From: Chitinophagaceae bacterium
GTDB taxonomy: Bacteria > Bacteroidota > Bacteroidia > Chitinophagales > Chitinophagaceae
Reading direction: 5' to 3'
DNA: 36,774 nucleotides
Assembly (NCBI GenBank): GCA_025455365.1
Contig: JALOMP010000029.1
Location: 1 to 36,774, forward strand
Below the pieces are notes generated by a model. The model was not told the origin of the DNA and made no database searches. It saw nothing but the letters and a program-made list of their open reading frames with translations. Made by a program: the position numbers and the translations under genes. Positions 27,674 through 36,774 of this stretch are shown piece by piece; within the stretch, counting starts at the first letter, position 1; every line of letters starts with the position of its first letter.

Positions 27674-27978
27674 TGAATTGCTGCTTCTCAACTGTGCGTG
27701 ATTTACCCGTAACATGGACTTGGGGTTTTGCGTGAATATACTCAAACACCATTGGATACCACTACACACAAGGAAATACCTCAACAGACTACCACTCTAC
27801 GCGCTGCTGCTCCTCTTTATTTTCAGACATCCTGGATAGGATTTAATTTTCTTCGAGTACCCGGCAAGATTCCGAATGTAGTGTACTTCACCTTGAAAGC
27901 GGCTTTCTCGCATGGCTTTGGTACATTGCGATATCCGGTTGGCACTGGATAAAACACGTAAAACCTGCCACCCCACGT

Positions 27979-28899
27979 ATGAAAGTAAAAAAGATACTGG
28001 CCATCGGCGCCGTCATCCTGGTTGCGGGAATCTATCTCTACCCCGCCAAAAAATTCACGTTTGAAGAGAATTACCCTGCCCGCGACGAAGTCCTTTCATC
28101 CTTGCAGGCATTCAGGAAAGAGCCGACCCAACGAATATTGGTGGCGAAACAAACATGGGTTTACCACAGCGCTGGTGCCGGCGACACGGCGATCATTTTC
28201 CTGCACGGCATGGGTGGATCCTACGATATCTGGTGGCAGCAGGTCAACTATTTCAAAACCAGGTACAGGACCGTCAGTCTGAGTTATCCGCCGGTATCCA
28301 GCCTGCGGGAATTGTCCGAAGGCGTGATCGCCATTCTCAACCAGGAAAAAATCAATAAAGTCTTCGTGGTGGGCAGTTCCCTGGGCGGGTATCTCGCGCA
28401 GTACCTGGCGGTAAATTATCCGGGCAGGGTGATGAAAGCCTCCCTCGGAAATACGTTTTGCCCCAACACCATCCAGAAAGCCAGAAACGAGCGGACAACG
28501 AAACTCATGCGGTGGGTGCCGGAATGGTATGTGATTAAAACCATTCGCAAAAAGTATAACGCGGAAATTGTCCCTGCTGCAAATCATTCACCCATCGTCA
28601 AGGCTTTCCTGAATGAATTACTGGGCGCGCAGGTAGACCGCAAAATATTCCTCGCCCGATACCAATGCGTGGTAGATCCCTTTGTGGCAAACATCAGCCC
28701 GTCAATCCCATTGCAGATTATACAATCGGATAACGATCCGCTGGTGGAGCCCGAATTGCGGGAAATGCTCACCCGGCAGTACCCACAGGCGAAAGTGGTG
28801 ACCCTGCATCACCTCGGACACTTCCCCTACCTGAATGAGGCAGATACCTATAACAGGATCCTCGAACAATTCCTCCAACAAACGGGCACTTCGGAATAG
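27979..28899 (+). CDS. Alpha/beta hydrolase
   Basis: IIFLHGMGGSYDIWWQ, VFVVGSSLGGYLAQYLAVNYPG nucleophile elbow, LHHLGHFPYLNE. Confidence 0.93.
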   Translation: MKVKKILAIGAVILVAGIYLYPAKKFTFEENYPARDEVLSSLQAFRKEPTQRILVAKQTWVYHSAGAGDTAIIFLHGMGGSYDIWWQQVNYFKTRYRTVSLSYPPVSSLRELSEGVIAILNQEKINKVFVVGSSLGGYLAQYLAVNYPGRVMKASLGNTFCPNTIQKARNERTTKLMRWVPEWYVIKTIRKKYNAEIVPAANHSPIVKAFLNELLGAQVDRKIFLARYQCVVDPFVANISPSIPLQIIQSDNDPLVEPELREMLTRQYPQAKVVTLHHLGHFPYLNEADTYNRILEQFLQQTGTSE

Positions 28900-28975
28900 A
28901 ACACGGCATATGCTATGCAGGATCCAGCGGGCTGACGTTAGCATCAGACCAAAAATTCAAGATCTGTTTAGCTTC

Positions 28976-30142
28976 TTAAGAAAGGTTAAATGCAGCTGGA
29001 AAATGCTCGGGTTTAATTTCCACAGAAGCTGCTTTGGCGCCAATATCATACAATTCAAAGCGACTGTCTGCATTGCTCATCTCTACCAGGTCATCAATTT
29101 TCTTAGGATCGTAGTTTTTCCCCATGAGCGCGTCGAGGTCTGGTTTGGTCAGCCATGTATTGTACCGCAGGTAGCTGATATAAGCCGGATCCGTTTTTCT
29201 TTTTGCGATCAGATCTTCCGCCAGGACACCGATCTCCGAGTCGATTTTAAGGGGCGTGCGTGAATGGCTGAGCCACTGCAGGATCAGTTGATTGTGCCAG
29301 CTGGCATCCTGCATTAACATGTCCGGCAGGGAAGCCGCCCAATTCAGCAAATGGTTTTTGGTGATCTGTTTCGGCAACTTGCTCCAGCGACTCATACCGG
29401 TACCCACGGATACAATCAGTATCCTGTCATCGCCCCATTCCCAATGGAAAGGAAAACCACTGAGGGTGGCAACCATTAGCAATTGCAAGGCGGGGTTGTT
29501 GGCCATGCTGACTCCACCGTCTACAAATGCAGCCTCAGGCAAATCGCCGCCCACATCAATCACCTGGGGGAGAAAATACGTAGGCGCCGCAGCGCTTGCC
29601 CGCACAGCCATCCACAAAGGGATTTCACTGTTCTTACCCATCTCACTGCTGAAAAACTTCCCTTTGGGGTGATTGATCAGGGGCCACACACTGTTGGTAT
29701 CGGCCCGCTTGGCTACGATGCACAATCCTGTCCTGATCCGGGTCTGATCGCCCAGGGTTATATCGCCAAATACTTTCTGCAACTCTTCTTCAAGCGGCCG
29801 GTGATCATAGGATGCCTTAATCAGGTCGTCGATTTCAAATATCTTGTACCATTTATACTTCCGGTTGAATATCCTGCCCCCCAGTTCAAAGTATTTGTCC
29901 CTGATTTCCTGCACCGTCATGCCGATGGCGAGGCATGCCGCGATGATAGAGCCGGTGCTCGTGCCACCGATCAGGTCGAAATAGTCGCATAACCGGAAAT
30001 CTCCCTTGTTTCCATGTCTTTCCCTGAGGATCTTTTCCATCTCCATGAGGTAGCCAAGGGTGAGTGCGCCGCGGATACCGCCGCCGTCGAGGGCCAGGAT
30101 GCGCTTTGGTCCCTGCGCAGAAAGTCGTTCCAGTAGTGTCAT
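28976..30142 (-). CDS. Patatin-like phospholipase (putative effector of the conflict operon)
   Basis: ILALDGGGIRGALTLGYL, DLIGGTSTGSIIAACLA (GxSxG), FVDGGVSMANNPALQ (DGG). Confidence 0.93.
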   Translation of the reverse strand: MTLLERLSAQGPKRILALDGGGIRGALTLGYLMEMEKILRERHGNKGDFRLCDYFDLIGGTSTGSIIAACLAIGMTVQEIRDKYFELGGRIFNRKYKWYKIFEIDDLIKASYDHRPLEEELQKVFGDITLGDQTRIRTGLCIVAKRADTNSVWPLINHPKGKFFSSEMGKNSEIPLWMAVRASAAAPTYFLPQVIDVGGDLPEAAFVDGGVSMANNPALQLLMVATLSGFPFHWEWGDDRILIVSVGTGMSRWSKLPKQITKNHLLNWAASLPDMLMQDASWHNQLILQWLSHSRTPLKIDSEIGVLAEDLIAKRKTDPAYISYLRYNTWLTKPDLDALMGKNYDPKKIDDLVEMSNADSRFELYDIGAKAASVEIKPEHFPAAFNLS

Positions 30143-30160
30143 GGTGCTGATTTTTTGGGT

Positions 30161-33100
30161 TTATTTTGAAGCTTCAGATTTTGATGCATTCCCTGCAACC
30201 TTGAAACCGCTGGGGAAACCAGCCAGGAAAACAACCACCCGCCAGGTTTCCCCCGGCGCTGTTTCGGCTTCATCATTTCCCCAGGCAACCTGGCGGTTGA
30301 TCTGGCTGGGAACAGCTCCCCGGTTAAAAGATGCGGCATTGTCTGAGCGGTATTCCTGCAAAACCCGCTGCTCAACATTCGGGATGCGCGCACCCATTAA
30401 AATCTTGACAATGGCGGAAACGTTTTGCACCGCGTTGTTGCGGTCACTCTCATTCCGGAAATATCCAACCAGCCTTACCTTTGAATCCGGGTATCCCGCC
30501 ATCGCCTTTGCCAGCGCGTTGAAGTAGTTGTTATCTGCATTGGGGATCCGGCCCGGTGTAGAGAAATTAACGATACGGTCCTGCACAAACCTCGCTGCTT
30601 CCTGTTGGACCGGCGCATTGCTGATATCCTGTTGCCGGATATCAGGCTGCGCGATGCTGTAAGAAATCTTGCATCGGGGCAGGGCGCTTTGCAGGGCCTT
30701 TATGGAGGATTCGGGAATGTCCGTCTGTCCCAGCGTCAGGCTCTGCATATTCTTGCATTCATACAATATAGCCGGCAACTCCCTGAGGTATGCCATTTGC
30801 AGGTCGAGCCGGCAGATGGCCAATGGGTCCTTCTGCACCTCGTCCATGGAATAAAAAGTCTTCGAACAATCAGGAGCGGTCACGGTTAGATTGGTCGGGG
30901 GGGTGGGATTTTTTGCCACATTTGTTACCGGGATATTGACCCTGAGATAACTTCGATTGAAAGGATTGTATGGGTCAAGTGTGCGGTAGTTGATGTTGGC
31001 TGGCATGCCATTTCGAGAAACAGGCACATTGATGCTGCTACCTTTCAGCGCACTGAGTGCGATCTCCCGGCTATTGATACCGGGCATGCCCTGGTTATTT
31101 TCATAGAGCTCAAAGCCCACACCGGATGGGGATCCCTGGCTGCGAATCGCCGCCGCCTTCCTGTCCAGCTTGGTTTTTTCCGAAGCAACCAAGCGGCTAC
31201 CGGACAAGGGCAGGTAAATATTATCGGGATTCCGATCATAGAAAACAGACATGCTGATACTGCCCGTGCATGACATGCTGTCTACATCCCAGTCGACCGC
31301 ATTGCCTGAAATTTCACCGCAAAGGAAGAAGGTAAACCTTGAATTCCGTATCCGGGAAAACTGGAAGACAAGAACCGATTCCCCTGCCGATGCCAGCAGC
31401 CGGATATTTCCCCGGTCGTCACGGAAAAGGGAGTCCATGCGATAACGCTGATAACGGCTGCGATCCTTATCGGAATAATACAAATACTGACGGGGGATAT
31501 CGAAGCTAAGCAGTGGCGCTGCGCCCTGGCCAGCCCAGATCTCCATATATTCTACGGAAAGGTCAGCGATGGAAATCGGCACGAATCCGCGAACGGGACC
31601 TGGCGTTGGCGGTGGTTCCACAACGCGCCGGCATTCGATGCGCAGGGTATCCGGCAATTCAGGCTGCGAAAAGTCTACCGGCAGCATCAGAGATCCGGAA
31701 CCGCTTTTCAAACCACCACGGCCCGTTGCCTGGCCAACGCGGATCCATAGGTTTCCCTTCGCATTTCGGTAGTCCTCAGGAAGCATACTGAATCTTGCAT
31801 TTCCCGTGGCCGGATCGTAGGTGCCCTGGTATGTCCGCTCACCGAGATATAGTTGGGCGTCAACACTTGCCGCTACGGTTGCCGTGGTATCCGGGCATTC
31901 CGTCAAATCCCTTTGCAGGTTTACATCATACAACACCTGTGCATTTTCTTTCCCGGTATATAACCCGGACGCATAGGTGCTTTCGCCCCTGAACCCTGTA
32001 AGCAACCAGGCCCATACGGCCATGGTGAGCAGGGAACCTGCTATGGACAGTATCTTTCGCAGGTTGTAATATGGATCGGGGGCCTTTTCCGCTTCCCTGA
32101 AATATTCCCCGAGGGAGGCTGGCCGGTTATGCACCTTGACAGGAGTTTCCCAACTGTCCTTGCCAGCACGCTCAAGGTATTGCTTCAACGGCTCGTCCAG
32201 GATCCGGTCTTTTTCCCACAATTCCCTGAAATAGGACTCCGTTCCCGAATACTCCCGGAAAGCCTCCAGGTCATGGCTGTAGAGGATAAACTCGCTGGTG
32301 CGTTGCTGCCTGACGCGTTCCTCTTCGTAGGCATATTCTCCGCCCGGAAACAGCAGGGCACTCTGGACAAGCATCTCACGGAGGGTCTTCCTGGCCGCTA
32401 CTTCATTGTCCACGGTCAGTCGCTTCAGCAATTCCAGCCTCGTGGCGGAAGGAAGATACCCCTCCTGCATCCAGGAAATCCTGCACAGTTTCAGGAGCGT
32501 GGTATAATTGAGTTTCTCCGGTTGCCCGTATTTGTCCAGGATGGTCTTGCCTATTTCGATGAAGACTTCCCACCGGAGTTTGGGATATACATTGATCGCA
32601 CATACCCATTGAAAAAGTGCTTCATCGTTTCCAAGGTATTCCTTCAATTCGTCCGCATCCTGGAAATCCGTATCTCGGGCACTGTATGCATCCGGATTCG
32701 TAGCTTCCAGGTAAGCGGCATCCACCCGGATTTTCTCATGCATCGCCGGCATCATATACTGCAGACACTGGATATCCGCGGGCAGGATAATCAGGTGTTC
32801 CCGGATGGCTTTCTCCTTGTTCCCCCAATCGTTTACCGGCAAAGGTGTAATGAGAGCCTTATGGACCCAGTTGTTCATCACAGACAAAATCCTTTCATCC
32901 ATCGAAGGATAAGGCGTAAAGATCAGCTGGTACCCCTGGCCCATCATCAGCAGCGTTGATTTTTCATATTGATATGCCATCACCGCCAGGGGGATTCCCG
33001 CTGGGTTTGCCTGGTTATAACATACCAGCGCTTCGTCATAGTAGAATACCGTCACCGGGATGCCATTATCGTGGAGAGAACCGGCAAGGTATTCGAAGAG

Positions 33101-34444
33101 CCGGGTCATCATGCTTTTCGGATTTGTGCGGTCGATGAGAACCAGGTAATCCTGCGACCTGGTCTGTGGTGTGAATACCAATTGCGGGCTTCCGCCTGAC
33201 CGGATTATACCCTGTATGGTCCACGGAATATGCAGGACCAGGTTCTCTTCTTCCGCCTTCATACGCAATTGAAGGGTAAACATCCTCTGGTCTTTTTCCG
33301 GCTGCACGAGTTTGAGGTCCCGTCGCTCAAAGGGAATATCATACACGGGCTTATCTCCGCCTGCCGGCTCAGCCGGTTTTACTTCCCTGCGTTTCTTCTT
33401 ACGGGGCTTCATGCCGTACGCAATACCCAGTACGGACGGCAGCAGGAAAGCCGCATGTACCCACCATTTCAGCACGGGCGCCTCGGCTGGCTGCTTTGGT
33501 TTTGCATGCGTAAAGGAAGCCTGGTAGCTGGCCTCCTTCGACCGTACCTCCACCCAAAGGGTATCCTCGGATGAACAGGCAATACCTTCTTCGGGATCCG
33601 CCCTGCAGACCACAAAAACCTGGCCCTCCTGCGAAAAACGGTAGTTCTTTAAAACGGGATCAGGGGTTATGATAGAAGTATCTTCGAATATCCAGGTAAA
33701 TGACATCCGGCTGGTATCTCCGGTTAGTACCGCTGCCTCCATGACCAAAGGACTGTCTACATAAGCCGTCATCGCCTCTTCTGCAAAACGGATTTCCGGA
33801 AACTGGCTGCAAACGAAAAGGGCAGATGTATCCGCATCGAACTTCAGTGGAATACGGGGCGATGAAAATTTGCGGATAATTTCCAACGGGCCACTTTCCT
33901 TCGCAACGTACCTGGTTGAAAGCCCTTCCTGTTCGGGCTCTTTCCCAATCTTCCAGGAAACTCTAACCTTCGACGTGTCTTTCTCTCTTCCCCGGAATAG
34001 TTCCATGGCATCCAGGTGAATCGTATCGCCCCGTTTGACCCGCAATGACAACGGCGTGATGGTATCCGGGAATGGCCTGGGCCGTTGCAGCCACCAGAAT
34101 ACAAAAACTGCCAATAAAAGGACGGGAATAAAAAGCCACCAGGGAAATATCTTGGGCGGTGGAACAACGGCCTCATCTGTTCCAGACTGGCCCTTCTTAT
34201 AGGCATCCACAAGCAGGTAAAACCTGCCCTGTTCCTCTGCCGAAGTGGCCACCAGCGGGCAGATCCACTGGGCGGTTTCATCAATACTTTCGGAGCCGTA
34301 CCGTTCAACGATCTTCAGCATCTCCACGTAATCGTCCGGCTTCACCCTGAAACCATTCTCATGCAGGAGGGTGAATAGCGGCTCCAACGGCAGGTGCACA
34401 TTGTCCGCGCGCAAGGGCTTACCTGTATCAGGCGCTGCCTTCAT
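30161..34444 (-). CDS. 1427-aa multidomain membrane protein: CoxE-like helical cap, degenerate vWA-like core, periplasmic LRR-like and OmpA-like C-terminus
   Basis: N-terminal LFTLLHENGFRVKPDDYVEMLKIVERYG...VATSAEEQGRFYLLVDAYKK; TMs near aa 99-120, 325-345, 797-818; vWA-like QDYLVLIDRTNPKSMMTRLFEYLAGSLHDNGIPVTVFYYDE; C-terminal IVNFSTPGRIPNADNNYFNALAKAMAGYPDSKVRLVGYF. Confidence 0.8.
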   Translation of the reverse strand: MKAAPDTGKPLRADNVHLPLEPLFTLLHENGFRVKPDDYVEMLKIVERYGSESIDETAQWICPLVATSAEEQGRFYLLVDAYKKGQSGTDEAVVPPPKIFPWWLFIPVLLLAVFVFWWLQRPRPFPDTITPLSLRVKRGDTIHLDAMELFRGREKDTSKVRVSWKIGKEPEQEGLSTRYVAKESGPLEIIRKFSSPRIPLKFDADTSALFVCSQFPEIRFAEEAMTAYVDSPLVMEAAVLTGDTSRMSFTWIFEDTSIITPDPVLKNYRFSQEGQVFVVCRADPEEGIACSSEDTLWVEVRSKEASYQASFTHAKPKQPAEAPVLKWWVHAAFLLPSVLGIAYGMKPRKKKRREVKPAEPAGGDKPVYDIPFERRDLKLVQPEKDQRMFTLQLRMKAEEENLVLHIPWTIQGIIRSGGSPQLVFTPQTRSQDYLVLIDRTNPKSMMTRLFEYLAGSLHDNGIPVTVFYYDEALVCYNQANPAGIPLAVMAYQYEKSTLLMMGQGYQLIFTPYPSMDERILSVMNNWVHKALITPLPVNDWGNKEKAIREHLIILPADIQCLQYMMPAMHEKIRVDAAYLEATNPDAYSARDTDFQDADELKEYLGNDEALFQWVCAINVYPKLRWEVFIEIGKTILDKYGQPEKLNYTTLLKLCRISWMQEGYLPSATRLELLKRLTVDNEVAARKTLREMLVQSALLFPGGEYAYEEERVRQQRTSEFILYSHDLEAFREYSGTESYFRELWEKDRILDEPLKQYLERAGKDSWETPVKVHNRPASLGEYFREAEKAPDPYYNLRKILSIAGSLLTMAVWAWLLTGFRGESTYASGLYTGKENAQVLYDVNLQRDLTECPDTTATVAASVDAQLYLGERTYQGTYDPATGNARFSMLPEDYRNAKGNLWIRVGQATGRGGLKSGSGSLMLPVDFSQPELPDTLRIECRRVVEPPPTPGPVRGFVPISIADLSVEYMEIWAGQGAAPLLSFDIPRQYLYYSDKDRSRYQRYRMDSLFRDDRGNIRLLASAGESVLVFQFSRIRNSRFTFFLCGEISGNAVDWDVDSMSCTGSISMSVFYDRNPDNIYLPLSGSRLVASEKTKLDRKAAAIRSQGSPSGVGFELYENNQGMPGINSREIALSALKGSSINVPVSRNGMPANINYRTLDPYNPFNRSYLRVNIPVTNVAKNPTPPTNLTVTAPDCSKTFYSMDEVQKDPLAICRLDLQMAYLRELPAILYECKNMQSLTLGQTDIPESSIKALQSALPRCKISYSIAQPDIRQQDISNAPVQQEAARFVQDRIVNFSTPGRIPNADNNYFNALAKAMAGYPDSKVRLVGYFRNESDRNNAVQNVSAIVKILMGARIPNVEQRVLQEYRSDNAASFNRGAVPSQINRQVAWGNDEAETAPGETWRVVVFLAGFPSGFKVAGNASKSEASK

Positions 34445-34463
34445 CGCTTGTTTGCATTCGCTA

Positions 34464-35420
34464 TTATGTGTTCAAAATTTTCTGGTCGTCAAAATTCTTA
34501 ATCAGCACACCCATGCTTGCATCCATCAATGGGTTCCCGGCACCCGTTGAATAGGGTCCCGTCTGGAGCAGGTTATTTGCCTTGAGCAGGTTTATCCAGT
34601 CGAGGAACTCGGAGGTAGAAGGCTTTTTGTTCATGGCTTTCTGCCTGATCTCATTGAAACGATCGATGGCGTTCTCAATCGCCTTGTCGTACAAGGGATC
34701 GTCAATGGTCAGCCGCTTCCTGGCTATCTCCAAAAGTTTTGATTTATCCGGAAACTCAATATGGTAGAACACACAACGGCGAAGGAAGGCATTCGGAAGA
34801 TTTTTTTCCGAGTTGCTGGTGAGGATGACAATAATGTTGGCATCATTTTTTGCGCGCCGGACCAGTTTGTTCAATTCCCTGATCGTAAACTGGTAGTTCT
34901 CCATCTCGTTTAAAAGATCGTTTGGAAACTCCCTGGGTGCCTTATCCACCTCATCGATCAGCACGACGGAACTGGCTGGTTCCGGGAGTAAAGCCCCTTC
35001 CCGCACATTGCGGATACCGCGGAGAGACTTTACCGCATCCGCATCCGCTCCATGGGTCTGGGCGATGGCCAGCCCGAGTGGCGCCAGCTCAATGAACTGC
35101 TCCGTCTGGACGTCCGCATGCTGGCTCCTGAAATGACTTACCGCATCGTAGAAATAAAACAGGTCAGTGGACACGGAGGTCGACTTGGTATTAAAGATCA
35201 ACGGATCGGGCAGGAACGCATTGGGCTGCCCCTTTGTCTGAAGGTGCAGCTGCGCGGCAACATAGTCGGCCAGCTTGGTTTTCCCCGTACCCGGTTCCCC
35301 GCTGACCAGCAGTGGCTTCCCGAGGGCGATGGAAATTTCCACGGCCTTGATGAGCTTGTCATCCGCCACGTAGTCGATCGGGCGGTTATTCATGATGATC
35401 TTATCCAGTAGGATTGCCAT
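34464..35420 (-). CDS. MoxR family AAA+ ATPase
   Basis: Walker A SGEPGTGKTKLA, Walker B SSVVLIDEVDKAPREFPNDLLNEME, sensor-1 IVILTSNSEKNLPNAFLRRCVFYHIEFP. Confidence 0.92.
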   Translation of the reverse strand: MAILLDKIIMNNRPIDYVADDKLIKAVEISIALGKPLLVSGEPGTGKTKLADYVAAQLHLQTKGQPNAFLPDPLIFNTKSTSVSTDLFYFYDAVSHFRSQHADVQTEQFIELAPLGLAIAQTHGADADAVKSLRGIRNVREGALLPEPASSVVLIDEVDKAPREFPNDLLNEMENYQFTIRELNKLVRRAKNDANIIVILTSNSEKNLPNAFLRRCVFYHIEFPDKSKLLEIARKRLTIDDPLYDKAIENAIDRFNEIRQKAMNKKPSTSEFLDWINLLKANNLLQTGPYSTGAGNPLMDASMGVLIKNFDDQKILNT

Positions 35421-35428
35421 AACGTTTA

Positions 35429-36730
35429 TTACTTGAGGAGTTGTTGTTGAATATTATCCTTGTTGCTGTTGATGTCATTGATGAGTTCCCGGATCCGCTT
35501 CTCGGCGGCGCGCATGGTATAGGGGGCGGGCAAATCGTCAAAGCGCGCTTCCAGCAAGTCCTCCACAACGCCGGCCTGCGGTGTGATATACACCGTGAGC
35601 CAGTTCTGCAGGGCCGGGCGCCGGAATGATTCCAGCATGGGCAGGATGTGAAAGTTTTGCCCGGCATCGCCCAATGCCGAGCCAAGCTGTTCCGCACTTC
35701 CCTGGAACGCCTGCCCTCCTTCTTCCGTCACTTCAAAATTGAGAAAGAGATACACCCGGTCTTTCAGTCGCTGGGCGGTCAGTCCATGCATTTCCCGGAT
35801 AAAATCCCTGCAGAAACTGAACTGCTTCTCCGTAAACATGGCGGCTTCGCCCGTGATCGTAAATACGATGGGATAGGGGCTGTCTGCGTACCCGTCCAGG
35901 AAAGCCTCCGGCTGGAAAGGTTCGGGCAGCATGCCGCCAATATTCCGCCTGAAAAAGTAGGCTAGCAAGGCATTTCGATTCTTCTCATAGGTTTCGCTCA
36001 CGAGGAACTCTTCAAAGGATATCACCTGGTTTTGCAACATGCTTTCCGGCAATCCCAGGGTAAATAGTTTCAGTCGGTTGATGAGATTGGCCGAAAGCTC
36101 TTTCCGGCTGCCATAGATCACGAATGTCTTGAAAGGATCATGGGTCATTCCCAGCAGGTAATGAGAATACTGCGGGATGCGGTCGCAACAGTAGATGATG
36201 GAACTATCGAAATTCACATCGATGTACTCGTCCTTCATCAGGCTCTGCGCCACCTGCACCACCAGGTGATGCGCGCCGTCAAAAGGCTCGGGATGCGACA
36301 GATACTTCTCGCGCACCCTTTTTTTAAAGCCTGCCAGCTTTTCCTGCTTGGCGGAAACAATCGCCGTATCGGGGTCCGCGTCCTTTTCAAAATACGGGTT
36401 GGCCTCATTCGCGAAATAGGCAAGGATTATTTTCTGGGGATCGGCAACGGCCGTGTTATACTCTGTTTCGGTAATCGATATGCCCGTTGGATCATTGGCC
36501 GGCAACTGGAAACCATAGCGGTTGGCCAGGATCAGGATGTAGATATCGCATTTCTTAACATCTTCCATACAGGCCAGCGAAGGCTCCACATTATCGGCCA
36601 CATAGCCTTCCATGCTGGTCACTTCAAACCTTTCCCTGACATGTACCGTGTTGAAAAAGTCGAGGAGACATTTGCGATGGTCCTTCAGATCCCTGTAGGT
36701 GGAAGAGATGTATACCCTGTGCTTGTTCAT
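35429..36730 (-). CDS. DUF4062 domain protein with probable inactive-STAND C-terminal domain
   Basis: N-terminal HRVYISSTYRDLKDHRKCLLDFFN...CDIYILILANRYGFQLP...SITETEYNTAV (DUF4062). Then IYCCDRIPQYSHYLLGMTHDPFKTFVIYGSRKELSANLINRLKLF, a CDR..Q...P-loop-less layout. Confidence 0.82.
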   Translation of the reverse strand: MNKHRVYISSTYRDLKDHRKCLLDFFNTVHVRERFEVTSMEGYVADNVEPSLACMEDVKKCDIYILILANRYGFQLPANDPTGISITETEYNTAVADPQKIILAYFANEANPYFEKDADPDTAIVSAKQEKLAGFKKRVREKYLSHPEPFDGAHHLVVQVAQSLMKDEYIDVNFDSSIIYCCDRIPQYSHYLLGMTHDPFKTFVIYGSRKELSANLINRLKLFTLGLPESMLQNQVISFEEFLVSETYEKNRNALLAYFFRRNIGGMLPEPFQPEAFLDGYADSPYPIVFTITGEAAMFTEKQFSFCRDFIREMHGLTAQRLKDRVYLFLNFEVTEEGGQAFQGSAEQLGSALGDAGQNFHILPMLESFRRPALQNWLTVYITPQAGVVEDLLEARFDDLPAPYTMRAAEKRIRELINDINSNKDNIQQQLLK

Positions 36731-36774
36731 TAACTGTTCCGGGTTAAAATACCTTCGGTCAAACAGAAATTATA

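Noticed and set aside
27979-28899. Alpha/beta hydrolase as a fifth member of the conflict operon
   Set aside because: Convergent orientation and separate transcription; no evidence of linkage beyond proximity.
32129-32959. 276-aa plus-strand ORF inside the giant gene
   Set aside because: Antisense to the 1427-aa ORF, which has coherent domains and operon context.

Overview
36.8-kb window, most likely a Bacteroidota (Chitinophagaceae-like) genome segment. This is inferred from PorT, DUF5686 and TapB-like proteins and gene style, not from a search. No rRNA, tRNA, CRISPR array or transposase was recognised. Most of the window is metabolic or housekeeping: amidohydrolase, PNPOx-like, SDR, two Crp/Fnr regulators, EngB, UbiE/MenG, PorT (T9SS), SulP, PhnA-like, YkuK-like, and a PQQ-type sugar dehydrogenase locus with a NUDIX-wHTH regulator. 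Two accessory modules stand out. (1) A tight four-gene minus-strand operon at the right end (28976-36730): DUF4062 plus probable inactive-STAND protein, MoxR AAA+ ATPase, a 1427-aa three-TM protein with a CoxE-like cap and degenerate vWA-like core, and a patatin phospholipase. It looks like a MoxR/vWA-type NTP-dependent conflict system with a membrane-lytic effector and is the best candidate for an undescribed system. (2) A UbiA / type III PKS / methyltransferase / FAD-oxidoreductase operon (5914-9985), a compact, probably meroterpenoid-like biosynthetic cluster. Non-coding structure includes three period-7 tandem arrays, an 18-19 bp inverted repeat enclosing a G-run tract just upstream of ubiE, a perfect GTGCGTA-N5-TACGCAC palindrome between a NUDIX regulator and a sugar-oxidation locus, and a perfect 99-bp direct repeat at the left edge that may be an assembly artefact.
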